Shown: positions 42,518 through 53,824, numbered from the stretch's first letter. The stretch is DNA of 64,000 nucleotides from Eutreptiella sp. 'Long Island Sound 2002' (GCA_964036045.1 OZ038385.1:61599919-61663918); one strand, 5' to 3'. Notes: generated from the sequence alone by a model not told the origin. Translations and numbers: made by a program.

Positions 42518-43322
42518 ATGGGTGATCTATCCCAATTGAAGGAGGACCTCGAACAGAAGATCACCACCTGGCAAAGGGAGGTGGATCTTAAGCCCATGAA
42601 GAGCGTGTGGGGTGCCCATGTGAGGACCCCAGACGAGCACGACCTCTCAGAGGAATGTGTATGTGAACCCCCTCGAGCGTGCCTATGTTGCCATCATCCA
42701 CCGGAGATGGTTGAACGAGACCTACTTTATGCCTACCAAGGGTTGAGGGACACTACCAAGGGCGAAGAGTCGGTGGAGGATCACCTCCCGACGTCTATTA
42801 CTCAGGGGGCAAGCAACTTACACTCTGACGAGGACATGGAGGACAAGATCAAGCTATTGGATCCGCGGGTGCAGACGCTTATAAGGACCTATCTGGAGGT
42901 GTTCGGGGAACTACCACCCCCAGACTCATGTGACAAGCTGGTACAGATGGACCTCAAGCTGAAACCCGAGTTCGTGGGTCACAAGATCCGGAGGAGACCC
43001 TATCTGGCTCCTAAAGAGCAGGCCGACGAGATTGAGCGACAGATACAAGAATGTATTGACGCTGGCGTAGTCCTGGAGTACAAGGACGGGGACTACCCCC
43101 AACACTGCAGCCCCTGTTTCCTGGTGGCTAAACCTGGGTCTACAGCCAAACAGCTGGTAGTGGACTACGGAGAGCTGAACAAGAAAACGCTGAACCACTC
43201 AGGGTCAATTCCTAATATGGAGCCTACCCTAGAGAAGATAGCCTCCTGTCGCTACAAGACCAGGATTGACAAGAGGAGCCAATTCTGGCAGGTGGACCTG
43301 ACGCCCAACGCTCAGGAGCTAC
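42518..43322 (+). CDS. E3 reverse transcriptase, fingers and first catalytic motif
   Basis: It reads LKLKPEFVGHKIRRRPYLAP, EIERQIQECIDAGVV, SPCFLVAKPGS, LVVDYGELNKKT and then DKRSQFWQVDL, the first catalytic Asp motif of Ty3/gypsy reverse transcriptase. It is cut inside the codons after AQEL by B1, and protein homology resumes at 54552 (LAFITPQGRVFKW) in the same frame. Translation into B1 would add a few dozen unrelated residues. Confidence 0.85.
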
Positions 43323-44031
43323 GAAAAGATGTCCTTGATTTATGCCCTACATATTTTGATGAAATCCTGCAGGTTTTGTAGTTGAAAACCCAAACCAAAG
43401 GAGCAAGTAGAGCAAGAACAGGATGTGGATCCAATCAATGATTGGTTTTGGAATCCAGTGTAACACAGAAGGGCTGCAGATAGACAAAGCAGGTTTATAC
43501 ACACAGATTCAATCACAAATGGATAATACAAAAGATTTTCTAAGAAAGTTGGTCTGACTCTTGCTTCAGAGATAGCATTAGGCACTTCATGTGCACTCTT
43601 TTGGGTGAAATGGTGCTGGTTAGGAATGTGGGGCATAGATGTCAGGACCAGACAGAAAATGACTTGGCCAAGCAACTGAATTCAGAAACAGTTAAAAAGT
43701 AGGACCACAATAAGTGGTAGAAACAATTGAGTATAGGGGTCTTGGGGTGGGTGACCACTAGGCTTAACCTCCAAGGCCTAAAGCATGAAATGCCTATTTT
43801 TTTTCGGTATATCCTCCATGAAGGAAGGTACCTCCGCTCAGTTGAGTGGTAGGGGTGAACTTCATGGGGGGCTAGGGTCACAACCCTAGTTATCTTGAGA
43901 AAGTGTACTTTAGGCAACAAAAGAGAGATAAAAACACTTAAGTTTGTCTTAGCATCAACAAAAGGGTTTTAAGGGGGGCTTGGCCTGGATCAAGCCCTCC
44001 AAGAAAGACATGGCAGTGACTTTTTCTTACT
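43323..44031 (-). repeat. B1 3' LTR
   Basis: 709 bp. The minus-strand start is AGTAAGAAAAAGTCAC and the end is GACATCTTTTC. The ends are not TG/CA. Matches 53839-54546 and 59049-59756. Confidence 0.9.
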
Positions 44032-44063
44032 CCCCCCTGGAGTACTAGTTAGCTAAGCTAGTA
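44032..44063 (-). promoter_or_regulatory. B1 hairpin plus polypurine tract
   Basis: Minus strand TACTAGCTTAG-CTAACTAGTA (one bulged base) is followed by CTCCAGGGGGGAG and the LTR start. This is the same hairpin-then-purine layout as in C1 and C2. Confidence 0.7.
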
Positions 44064-46743
44064 GGACCAAGGAAAAAGGCTCAAATATTCCCAAAATTAC
44101 CTCAGAAAATGCATTAAACCTACCAAAAACATCCTCATCAGTTCATAGAAGCCTATCACACTGTAGGTTCCCTTGAAAAACAGTGTAATGTACCGTGAAT
44201 GATGTCCCTTCGATGGGGCATTCCTCGAACGTCGCCGGCGTGCGACGAAAACTTTTGGAAAAAGTTTGGGGTAGTGGGGTTTGAACCCAGGACTCCCTCC
44301 CTAGAGCACATATGCTTGCCCACTAGGGTATAGTCGAAAGCTCTAATGCGGACGGCTATCGCTGTATAAACAGCGTTTTAGTAAACGTCCTGACCACTGG
44401 CCAGGGCGGAGCAATACTCCCAATGGAGGACACAAATCCCCCGGAGCTGGAAAAAAAAGAAAATGTAACCAAAAGGGAGTGATTCCTGCGGTTTAGCGGA
44501 GAGGGTTGCGATTTAGCAAGTGAAATCGTTAAAAATCGACGAAACCACGCGGGAAATCGTCATTTTTACACATAACTCAAAGTCGCAGACAAGCGCAAAG
44601 GATGCGGACTTCAAAAACAGGGTTGCGCAAGCGTAAACGGCTTTTGAAAAAGAAGGTATGAGCCGTAGTCTTTAAAGTTCTAAAGGAAGTTTTTGCACAG
44701 TTGCATCAACATTTTTATAAACTTCAGAGAAAAGTATTCAAATTCAACCCACACCACAGAGCAGGTCAACAACCCACCTCTTAGGTATGTCAGTGTCATC
44801 TCACACGCACGCATTGCGTTCGTGTTGGTTGTTTCGTCAAAACGTTAGGGTTGTCAACGCTGTGTTCGTTGGGGGGTCGGGTGTTCCTCTCTCGTGCTCT
44901 GCACAGGTCAAAACAGGAATGAAAGGTATGCGATGCGAATGGAGCGCGCAGCGCGCACGTAGGGTTAGAATATGCGCTGTGCTCGCGATGCATGTGGCTA
45001 ATCGAGGCATTCACACGCTGTGACGCTTTCCCTGTACCCCAATTCACCCTTTTTTTCTCTTCACAGGTAAGTAAAGAAAGTGTTTGTTCGTGTGTAGCCG
45101 TAGCGTTAAAGTAGGGTTGCTTAAAACGCTTAGGCTTGTTTTGTGTTCGTTTCACTTCGGCATTCACACGATGCATGGTGAGTAAGGTAGGTTAGCCCAG
45201 GAGGAGCTCACCTCCTGGTTGAGTCAGTGAGAGAATGGTTCTGCCTCCCTTCCCTGCGCGCACATGATGCATTAAAGGGTAGGCCACGCGAATTGCGCAC
45301 GGTAAACCTTGTTTAGGCTACCCAGGGGCTCCTCGGTACGTTCTTTAAGAGAACCTGAGGAGTCTCTTAACGCTTGCTTGCTTGACAGGGGAGCTGATCA
45401 CAAATCAGCGTGTTTGCGGACAGTGTATTATAGGTCACACTGAGAAGCGTATAATACGTGGAGTGTGGCTTGGTTCCTCCGCCGCAAACACCCCTTCATT
45501 TGCCTCTGTTGTACAGGTGGGAGAGGTTCAGGGTGATTGGTGCGCGCAGCAGCTGCCTTCGGCGGCTATCCCATTCTTCCGCCCCAGCAAAACAGGGGCG
45601 CTGATCAAAAATCAATTGACTGTGCCTCAGCCAGGAGTGTCGAGGGCAGTTCGACCTCATCGACATACGCGCTGTGCAGACAACAAGAGCACCCCTTCCC
45701 TCCAAGCCCTAGCAGGGGAAACGCGTTGTGGCGTCCCCTGTTAGGCCACAGTTGCTTAGCAGCGCTGTGTTCTCTTGTCTTCTTCACAGGAGGGTCATTA
45801 GGACCCGAGACATCTTTGACAGCAGCACCCAGTAGCGTGTGTAGGGGTTAGGGTCAGCAGGCCTGGCAGGAGTTGAGTGCAAGTGATGAGTGCTCACCCT
45901 GCCTTTGAAGGCCGGTGCTGGCGTTAGTGAGTGTAGTGTAGTGGTGTCTCCTGTCCCGCGTGCTTTTCCTCGTGGGCAGGGGAGTGCGTTAGCTTTTGGC
46001 CTGTAGCAAAAATGGGCGTTTTGTATGCCCTTAGCACACTTGGCCACCCCTCCCCTCTAGTAGGTAGGGCTTTTGCCGTCTTCCCCCAAGGATAGGCGCC
46101 AGCACAGAAATTGGGCGCCATAGGAGTGGTAATAGTACCTGATTAGGACCTTCGGTCCGACGTCAGCGAAGACCGGTCTCCGGGAGCCACGCTGGGGAGA
46201 GAAGTGAGACACACACAGACATACGTAGCACACATAGGGGTATGGTAAACCCTGTAAGGAAGGGTAGAACCCCATGGGTCTGGACCAGTCAGGGGTCCTA
46301 ACTGTGATCTCGCTTGTCCCCAAGGAGGGAAGACACACCTTGCCTCATAACACCTTGCTTGTCATTCCCCCCTGGTGTAGTAAGCCACCGTTCTTCGTTG
46401 GCTCCCCAAGGTCATTACATCAGGGCAGTTCCCATGCAACACATTGTCAACAAGGCATACACTCGCTGGGTGGCTGCAATCCTGATAAGCGGCCACCTGG
46501 CCCACGCTGGAAACCATAGGCATGGGTTTGCAGGGCACAGACAGGGTCAGTGCAGTGCTCAATAAGCAGTAGTCTGTGAAAAAACCAATGGCCTTCGGCC
46601 AGGGAGTGGTTGTCACGGGGGGGCTAACGGTCCTGTCCTGCGATGCAATGCGGGGCAACTGTGACAACTGCTCTTACACCCATACACAGGCACGTCTGCA
46701 GAAGAGTGCTCACTGCACCTGTGGGTAGACTGACACAGGGAAA
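44064..46743 (-). other. B1 3' non-coding part (~2.7 kb)
   Basis: It lies between the end of the chromodomain and the purine tract and is almost the same in B2 (59789-62475). It contains a tRNA-like module (44272-44335) and, on the plus strand, five pyrimidine-rich tracts ending in ACAGG (near 44908, 45067, 45390, 45517, 45790), one followed by GTAAGT, which look like splice acceptors on the strand opposite to the element. A 120-codon plus-strand frame (45382-45744) is kept in B2 but has no motif. Confidence 0.65.
44272..44335 (-). other. tRNA-like module in B1
   Basis: Minus strand CCTAGTGGGCAAGCA (A box) and CTGGGTTCAAACCCC (B box region). A B2 copy lies at 59998-60060 with one change in the B box. 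It shares the CCTAGTGG...CTCTAGGG pattern with the module in family A LTRs. Confidence 0.55.
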
Positions 46744-47385
46744 TTAGTTTCGCTTCTTACGCTGAGACATAGTCTCAGCACGGGTTAGGAGCTGCCCCTC
46801 GTTGTTCTCAACGAGGTAAGTGCGGAAGATGGGGTTGATACTCCCATGTGGTTGTATGAAGGCTGACATAGGTTCCCAGGTCGCCTCAGATAACCCATAG
46901 CCATCCAACAGGGTTAGAAATTTCCAGCCCTGTTTATACTCGTGGCAAGCAATACCTGCAACCACGTAGTAACCATCGACTGCCATCTCATCGGCAGTCA
47001 TCTCTTCGAGTTCGTCTGCCTCCTCTGGACTGGCAGCGTTCTCTAGGTCTATACGCTCAACCTCACTGTCGCTGAGGCGCCACTCATCCCAAGACAAGTC
47101 GTCAGGGGAGCGATAGTGCCTCAACTGCTTAGGTGCACACAGCAGTTCACCACCTAGACGTGGACTGCACCTGACATGGATCCTGGATCCATCTATCCTG
47201 ATGATACGATAGGGCCCAAAGTAAGGGTCCTGTAGGCAGTTACGTGGCCAGGAGGGTAGGCGTGAATGGCGTACCAAAACAAGGTCAACAACCTTGAAGC
47301 TGGCAGGTCGCCGTAGGCGGTTCCGTCGGTTCTGTTCACGGTCACGAATGTGTCTCAGGTTAGTACCAGCCTGGTTAGCCAGAGA
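46744..47385 (-). pseudogene. B1 integrase C-terminus and chromodomain
   Basis: The frame continues integrase after a nonsense TAG (47386-47388; B2 has Gln). It reads DPYFGPYRIIRIDGSRI (GPY/F-type module that ends many chromovirus integrases) and then YYVVAGIACHEYKQGWKFLTLLDGYGLSEATWEP (split here by eye into Y-V-x-I, LLDGYG and TWEP motifs), a chromodomain. Chromodomains in this position direct integration to marked chromatin. The cage Trp expected before DGYG is Leu in B1 but Trp in B2, so targeting may be lost here. Confidence 0.8.
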
Positions 47386-48446
47386 CTACTTGTGTTCCAG
47401 CCAATCTCCCACAGGGCTCTTGAAGTCCTCAGGAAAGGGGGTTTTGAAGAACCAAGCAGGTCGTCCTCCATGGAACAGTTCGTGGGGGGTGAAACCCGTA
47501 GAAGAGCTCCGCTGTGAGTTCATGGTCAGCACTGCCCAGGGCACTAGGCGTACCCAGTCCTTGGTGCGCTCCTGTTTCATCAGGATTCTTAAGTTTTGCT
47601 CGATCACACGGTTCTGTCTCTCACAGAGAGGGTTAGACGTGTGGGTATAGGGCACACCTGTGCTTACCTCCACGTTGAGGGCATTTAGCACTGGTTTGTA
47701 CCACCCAGTGTCACTGCGGATGCGTACATCCTCATCAGACTGCACCTGCTTAGGTGCTCCATAGGGTTCGAACCATTGTTCCACCAACATTTTCACAGTC
47801 TGCTCACCTTTGATTTTCTTACTGCAAGGGAACACATGGGTGAAGCGAGATAGACCACAGGTGACCACGAGGCAACTATCATAGCCGCCAAAGCGTGGTA
47901 GGCCGTGGATGAAATCCACGTAGAGAAGAGAGTTAGCACAATAGGGTATGGGTAAGCTGGAGATCAGGCTCCTATCCCTACTGTCGCTCTGCTTGCTGGC
48001 ATGACAGCCACAAGCATCCACAATGGTCTGCATACACGACCTCAGTTCAGTCAGGGTTAGACCAGAGTAGAAACATTCACGGAAGAACTCCACTGAGCGA
48101 TTAGCGCCAGTGTGACCAGAACTGAGATGGGACCACTGTAGGCACCCATCCAGTCGTGCCTCAGGCACCACAATTCGGTCCTGGTAGAAGAGGTACTGAT
48201 TGTTTTTATACCACTGGTGCCCGTCAATGACACGGGGTTCGAGACCAGTGCTGAGGGTTTGGAGAATTTCTTCATACTCTGACTGATAGTCGGTTAGACT
48301 CTAACCCTCCAGGATTCCAGCAGTGCGCATGGACAGGTCAAGTTGGACATCCATACGCTGGAAAGCCTCTTTGGCGAGCGCCTCAGAGCTCTCACCAATA
48401 AGCGCATCGAAGTTGTTGCGCGATATATAGTCAGACAGTTCACTCT
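47386..48446 (-). pseudogene. B1 integrase catalytic core
   Basis: It carries an H-x4-H zinc-finger start (HLSSGH) and a C-x-C that lacks the last Cys of the usual C-x2-C pair (Ser in both B1 and B2). Then comes a D,D-35-E core: Asp in YVDFIHG, Asp in SDEDV, and Glu in PLCERQNRVIEQ, with exactly 35 residues between the second Asp and the Glu. It inserts element DNA, and the 5-bp duplication around B1 fits. A TAG (48301-48303) separates it from the RNase H-integrase linker in the same frame. Confidence 0.85.
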
Positions 48447-49911
48447 CTATCCCGTGATATGATGCACTGTCAGCCTGAACTGGCTCAGATAAGTCCACCA
48501 CCGTTTTAGCTTTGCTTTCTCTGGTGGTGGGCCCTTCTGAAAAGACTTCACAGGCTCCTGGTCACACAGCCAGACAATAGGGTTAGATCCCAGGAGTCGG
48601 GATTGTGATGATAGTACCAACATACCGGCCAGGAGTTCCTGGTCATAGGTGCTGTAATTGGAACGCGCTTGGTTCCATTTCCAATTCCAGTGTTCCAGTG
48701 GCACCAGTCGCCACTCACTGGTAGGATAGTCATATTTCAACGAACCATCACGGTTCAGTCCAGTAGTACGATAATGGCAGTGGGTTAGTTCAGCGGGGTT
48801 AAGCTCCTGCCATTGGTAGATCGTACCACCCGCCCCTACATCACTGGCATCAGTGATCAGGACTATCTTGCCCTCAGGGCGGGGTACTCCCAGGCACTTG
48901 GAGGAGGCAATCTTCTTTTTCAACTCCTGGAAACACTCTTCCTCTCTGGCGAGCCAACTCCAGGGAGTAGTTTTCTTGATTACGTCAGTGAGGGGTGCAG
49001 AGGAGTAAGTAAAATTGTGGATGTGAGGCCGATAGAAATTACAGGCGCCCACAAAACTCCTCACATCGTGTAGGCCCTTCTTAGGGTTATCGCGAATCTG
49101 CGTGTCCTGTAGGGGCTGCATCTTAGACGCGGCTGGATTCCACCAGCCATACCCCACGTCGAAACCCAAATACTCCATCTCCTCTTTCATAAACTCACAT
49201 TTTTCGGGTTTGATTCGGAGATGGTTTTCTTGACAGACAATGAAAAATTCACGGAGGAGAAGGACATGGTCCTCTTTGGTATTAGTACCAAAACTCACGT
49301 CGTCGATGTGAGCCTCCATTTCTGCACCCCGAGAAATCAACTCTTGTACTAGAGGCATGCGCCTCAGTATGTACAAAATGTTTGTTCATAAGCTCCTGGA
49401 AGAGCGCTGGGGCATTAGCCACCCCGAAAGGCATAACCTTCCACTTGAAGACACGACCCTTAGGGGTTATAAAGGCCAGCAGCTCCTGAGCTGCGGCGGT
49501 TAGGTCCACCTGCCAGAAACCAGAGCGTTTGTCCATTTTGGTCTTATACCTGCATTTGGCAATACGCTCCAGGGTGCTTTCCATGTTACGAATACTCCCT
49601 GAGTGGTTCTGGGTTTTCTTGTTGACCTCACCGTAGTCTACAACCAGACGTAGGGCAGTCGACCCTGGTTTGGCAACAAGGAAACAGGGACTGCAGTGAT
49701 GGGGATAGTCCCCGTGCTTATACTCTTCAACGAGGCCAGCATCAATGCATTCCTGGATCTGGCGCTCGATTTCTTCAACCTGTTCCTGTGGAGCGGGATA
49801 GGGACGACGCCTCACTCGCGTCTTTTCAAATTCTGGTTTCAATTTCAGGTCCATCTGGACCATTTTTTCTACAAGAAAGGGGAGGCGGCAAGCCGCCGAA
49901 CACCTCCTCAT
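48447..49911 (-). pseudogene. B1 reverse transcriptase and RNase H
   Basis: Reverse transcriptase: LKLKPEFEKTRVRRRPYPAP, SPCFLVAKPGS, MDKRSGFWQVDL (first Asp), MPFGVANAPALFQELM and then the catalytic box in the form EAHIDDVSFG: His-Ile-Asp-Asp instead of Tyr-x-Asp-Asp. RNase H follows: KIVLITDASDVGAGG (Asp), STYDQELLAGMLV (Glu) and VWLCDQEPVKSF (Asp). A frameshift near 49370 splits palm from thumb, and another near 48455 separates RNase H from the linker. The protein would make and process the element cDNA. Confidence 0.85.
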
Positions 49912-51560
49912 AGGTTATCAGCAGTTTCTTCAGGCGGGGGTCAAGGTTAAGACTCTCCAGTTTCTGAAGGAAATCCTCCTCAGCATGGAGGTTGCTTTTT
50001 CCATGTTCTTTCTTTTTCTGCCGATCAGCAGTTTCGGCAGGCACAGAACCATCGTCCCACTCAGGGGGACATTGCTGCCCATAGTGCAGAGAATACACCA
50101 GAGGTATCCCAGGATCAGGCAGCGTATAGGACTCATCGTCGTCCTCAGACCAGATGGAGGATTTCCAGGTCTGTCTGAGGTATTGCAGCCGCTCTTGGCG
50201 CTCAATACCTTCGGCCTTCAGGTACAACAGCCGCCAGAGTTCCTGAGTGTCATGCTCAGACAATGGCATGTTATTAGCAGCAGGCCGCGCCAGAGCATCA
50301 GCACTCCGGGCCACCGGTTCACCTGTGTGCATAGGCTGCATGTGTAGCACTGGCTTCCCAACAGGGGAAGCGGGTTCAGAGGTTGACTCTAGATCTACCT
50401 CCTCTAGCAACAGCTGGGCTAGGAAGGCACTATGTTTTAGGTCAACACAGCTGGGATCAACGGAAGGAATAGTGCTGGCGATCTCAGACAGTTGGTCGTC
50501 AGCATCCTCTTTTACAGCTGCAGGTTCCAGGTAGTCCTCGGGAGACTCACACCCTGTAAGTGTGGCAGATAAGTGCTCAGGAGATCGATTTTTGAGATCA
50601 TAAAGGGTCAGGCCACGATTTTCAGCCATGACCTCTTTCAGTAGCACCTGGTCTAGGTCACACACGGGTACAGGATTGAGAGATCCATCGACGATGGACA
50701 GGAAACTGGCCCACTCAGGGGCCTGCATAGCTGTGTCTGAGTCCTCAGGCACATAGATGAGGCCGTCGGGGAGTTGCACTCTTCCCACGGTCATTCCATC
50801 TAGCATACAGCGCCAGTAAGCATGTTCACCAGAGCAGCCCCAGTAAGGGGTGAACATAACAACCCTTCCTCCCTCATAAGCGATTTTGGTTAGAACTTTC
50901 GCGAGCAGGGAGAAGGGAGGGTTAGCATACGCTAGGCCCATTGCTTTCCAGAAGAAACGGAAAGCATTGTTCAGTTGTTTTGAGCAGTACAACTGCATGA
51001 TGTGCTGTTGTTGGCTCGCAAACGATTCCACCTGGATCTCATCCAGGTTTACCTGAAGGGCCGCCAGTCCATTTTCAAGAACGTGACGGGCCAATTGGTA
51101 GTTTTCAGTACGATAGTTAGTCTTGGATGCGTAGCGCAGCCCAGACCCTTTTCGTCCTGACAGCTCCAAAGGTACGGAGAATAGCCCACTGCCAAAGTCG
51201 CAGTTCAAAGAATAGGGGCGCTGGAGGGACAGCATTTTTACCTGGGGGTTTCTTCGTAGGAAGTTGGTGCCAAAGACGATGTCAAAGGCGTCGATGTCCA
51301 GCACTCTGCAGTGTTGGGTCACCGTTTCGTCGCCCAGACATATAGTCACATCGACCCCCCCCCAATGAAAGGATGGTACGCCCATCCCGTACTCTTATGG
51401 CCACGGTCTTAGTTTTCTTGAAAGTCTTTAGCAGGCGCTGGGCCACTATGGAAAGTGTTGCACCGGTGTCAAGCACCGCTCGAAAAACCTGATCCCCGAT
51501 TTTCAGGAGGATCCAGAAAACCGAGTCCTCCTCTTCGGAGCCGTCCCCCTACTCCTCATC
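49826..51560 (-). pseudogene. B1 protease and protease-RT linker
   Basis: The active-site loop FRAVLDTGATLSIVAQ (D-T-G) lies at about 51480-51430. After RDGRTI the frame shifts at a run of nine G on the minus strand (51355-51363), and the second half continues as VDVTICLGDETV and DAFDIVFGTNFL. The linker of about 400 residues matches family A in order but has no known domain. A homopolymer shift of this kind may be a sequencing error rather than a real lesion. Confidence 0.8.
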
Positions 51561-52226
51561 AGGGAACTTGACATCCACCCCTGATGCAATGAGGGACCTG
51601 GCCATCCAGGCCAAACCCATCTTCTTGGAATTATTCCCCTCAGGGGTAGCGTTATCCCCTTCGGGGCGCTTCTTGGGGTCACCTGCGGCAGGAGCGGGTG
51701 TAGCAGCAGGAGTGGGTGTAGCAACGGGCGCTGATGAGCGCCTCTGGGGGTTAGGGGGTCCATTTTTTCCACCCCCCTTGCCACCTCCTTTACCACCTTT
51801 ATCCCCATTCGGGGGATTTCTGGCGGGCGTTTAGGTCTTCTGGCGTTCCGCCTCTTGACGCTTGAGTTTGTCACTCTCGGGTTTCTTGATGTAGCATTCG
51901 TCCTCGTAGTGACGACGTTTGCCATAGTAACCACAGGTGATGGTACACCTGAAATGGTCCTGATGGGTCACAGTTTTCCCATCTTTGGTATGCTGCTGAC
52001 GTTTCATCTGCAGCATGCAGCCACTGCGGAGATCGCAGTCAGAGGCATGACAAGGTCCCCCCTTGTCATTGACAGGTTTGCAGTAGAACAGGGGGGGTGT
52101 ACCTGCATCAGGTTTAACCTCATTCATGGCACGTAGGTTACCCCTCCCTTTACCACCTCCCTGGTTGGTGTTAGTGGGATTTTTAGTCCCTTTCCCTTCG
52201 CCACGCTCGGGGGTAGGGGTACCACC
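51561..52226 (-). pseudogene. B1 Gag, C-terminal RNA-binding region
   Basis: In 51834-52133 the zinc-knuckle region reads CGYYGKRRHYEDEC: the second Cys of the CCHC knuckle is Tyr, so zinc binding is probably lost. A second group of cysteines (CKPVNDKGGPCHASDCDLRSGC) precedes it. The tail (51561-51833) is Gly/Lys-rich with a Thr/Pro/Ala repeat. Stops and frame changes show decay. Confidence 0.75.
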
Positions 52227-53108
52227 TCAACCCAAATGCTTCTTGAGGAATTTCTCCATGTGGGAGTCATTCTCTCTCTCAAGAGCTAGCTCAATCAAGA
52301 GGTCCACCAGTTCATCGTACGAGTGGGTCCTGCTCTTCCTCTCAGAGGTGGAGCGGCAATCATCCCACGTACGTTGGGGGATCTTACTCATGAGCCACAG
52401 GTGGGGCTCAGTGGCTCCGTAGGAGCCCACGTTCATCCTCGAAAACAGGTACTCCAAGTCGCACACGTATTCAGAAATTCGCGCAGCGGATGGAAACTCA
52501 GGGAGCATAGGTAGCTCCTCGATCTGTGTGCGTACGCTGAGGTCAGTCTCGTAGACTGGGAATGTTTTCTCCAACCTCAGGAGTACCTCTGCCCAGGTAG
52601 AACAGGTTTTCACGCTCAGTTTCACCTGTTTTTGCAAAAATTTCTTTTTGCATGAGCGTTTCAGCAGTGAGCATTTGGTGGCCACATCCACATGGGATTG
52701 GCCAGTCACTAAAAGGAACTCTGCAAATTCTTCTGTCCATTCGGGCAGATTTTTGGGGTTGAACTCCGGCAGTTCCAGCTGGATGTTCGCCTGGGCAATA
52801 GTTCTGCCCATCTTTCCACCCCCCGGAGTTAGGCCTGAAGGCGACTCGCCGGCAAGAGGTGCCAGGGCTGACAGCCCTCTTTTCTCAATCTCTGTGACAG
52901 GCACGTCCTGTAGTTCAGCCATAGGCACTGTCCTGGCACGGGGGTGAAAGGGGCTGGGGCAGGTGACCTTAGGCAACAGCCTTGAGACCCTTGATCTCTT
53001 AAGATCTTCGGCCAGGGTACTCAGTCCGGGAGAGGGGGAGGACAACTCTGGCTTGGGTAAAGGTTCTGCAATACCGGGTTTTGCCTTAATGGCCTCCCAT
53101 AGGGCCCT
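52227..53108 (-). CDS. B1 Gag capsid-like core
   Basis: About 290 codons with the same core as family A: LPEFNPKNLPEWTEEFAEFL, VTGQSHVDVATKCSLLKRSC, FLQKQVKLSVKTCSTWAEV, ETDLSVRTQIEELPMLPEFP. It follows the upstream Gag frame by a one-base shift at ATGTGAGGG; an apparent start here is GTG, so I do not take it as a real initiation site. Capsid assembly is the inferred role. Confidence 0.8.
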   Translation of the reverse strand, partial: RALWEAIKAKPGIAEPLPKPELSSPSPGLSTLAEDLKRSRVSRLLPKVTCPSPFHPRARTVPMAELQDVPVTEIEKRGLSALAPLAGESPSGLTPGGGKMGRTIAQANIQLELPEFNPKNLPEWTEEFAEFLLVTGQSHVDVATKCSLLKRSCKKKFLQKQVKLSVKTCSTWAEVLLRLEKTFPVYETDLSVRTQIEELPMLPEFPSAARISEYVCDLEYLFSRMNVGSYGATEPHLWLMSKIPQRTWDDCRSTSERKSRTHSYDELVDLLIELALERENDSHMEKFLKKHLG

Positions 53109-53710
53109 CACATCTGGATGCTCTGATCCAGACAGGAGTTTGCCAGCAGTTCGGCCGCATGATCCAGGGCACCGTAGGTTGGCCTTGGATGATGTTGTTC
53201 CTCAACTCGAGTCGGGCCCACTTCGGGAGCCCTTGGGGTTGGACAACATGCTCTGGGATACTCGGGTCTCGGTCGTCTTGGCAGGGATGCTGTCTCGGCT
53301 CTGTCGGACGGCGGGCCAGATTGCGCGTAGGACCCTAGGTCTGTACGTGGTCTGGATCCATGTACTGCCAATGGCTCCTCTCCATCTTCTCCAGGAATGG
53401 ATTTGTAGTACTCCTCATGGAGGATGTATTCATCCATTTTCTTCCTCAGTTCCACATACTTCTCAGCGCCTTCAATCGCTGTTGAGGATGAAGCCGGAGA
53501 GTTGAATCTGGATACTGAGGCTGCTACACGTCTGTGGAGATGACTGAAGCTGTCTCCACCGTGGGCCGCTAAGGCCTCGGTGGTAAGGCCTTTATTTTCT
53601 TCCGCCCTTCTGCGTTCTGGATCTCCTTGGGACCCAGATGCGCCACTGAGATGTTGTGGAGCTCGGTAAGCTGGTTCACTCATAGGGTGGGCCATGCTGC
53701 CCATTTGCAC
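53109..53710 (-). CDS. B1 Gag, N-terminal segment
   Basis: The most likely start is ATG 53704 (MGSMAHPMSEP). It is a Ser/Arg/Pro-rich region with a short helical part (EGAEKYVELRKKMDEYILHEEYY), ending at the TGA that overlaps the next frame. No named domain. It lies 120 bp after the primer-binding site, as expected for the start of gag. Confidence 0.65.
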
Positions 53711-53824
53711 TTGGACAGTTCTGATGGGCCAGATCCTGACGCCTGGCGTGAAAATGATGAACTTGTTGTTGAGCTTTGTGTGCTGTACTTCTTCTCAGGG
53801 TCGGTTCGAAAGGTCACAAGGCAC

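Noticed and set aside
45382-45744. 120-codon plus-strand gene in the family B 3' part
   Set aside because: Kept in B1 and B2, but the whole region is nearly identical, so conservation of the frame carries no weight; no recognisable motif.
52227-53111. Separate gene beginning at 53111
   Set aside because: The apparent start is GTG next to the TGA of the preceding Gag frame; a one-base shift within a single gag explains it better.
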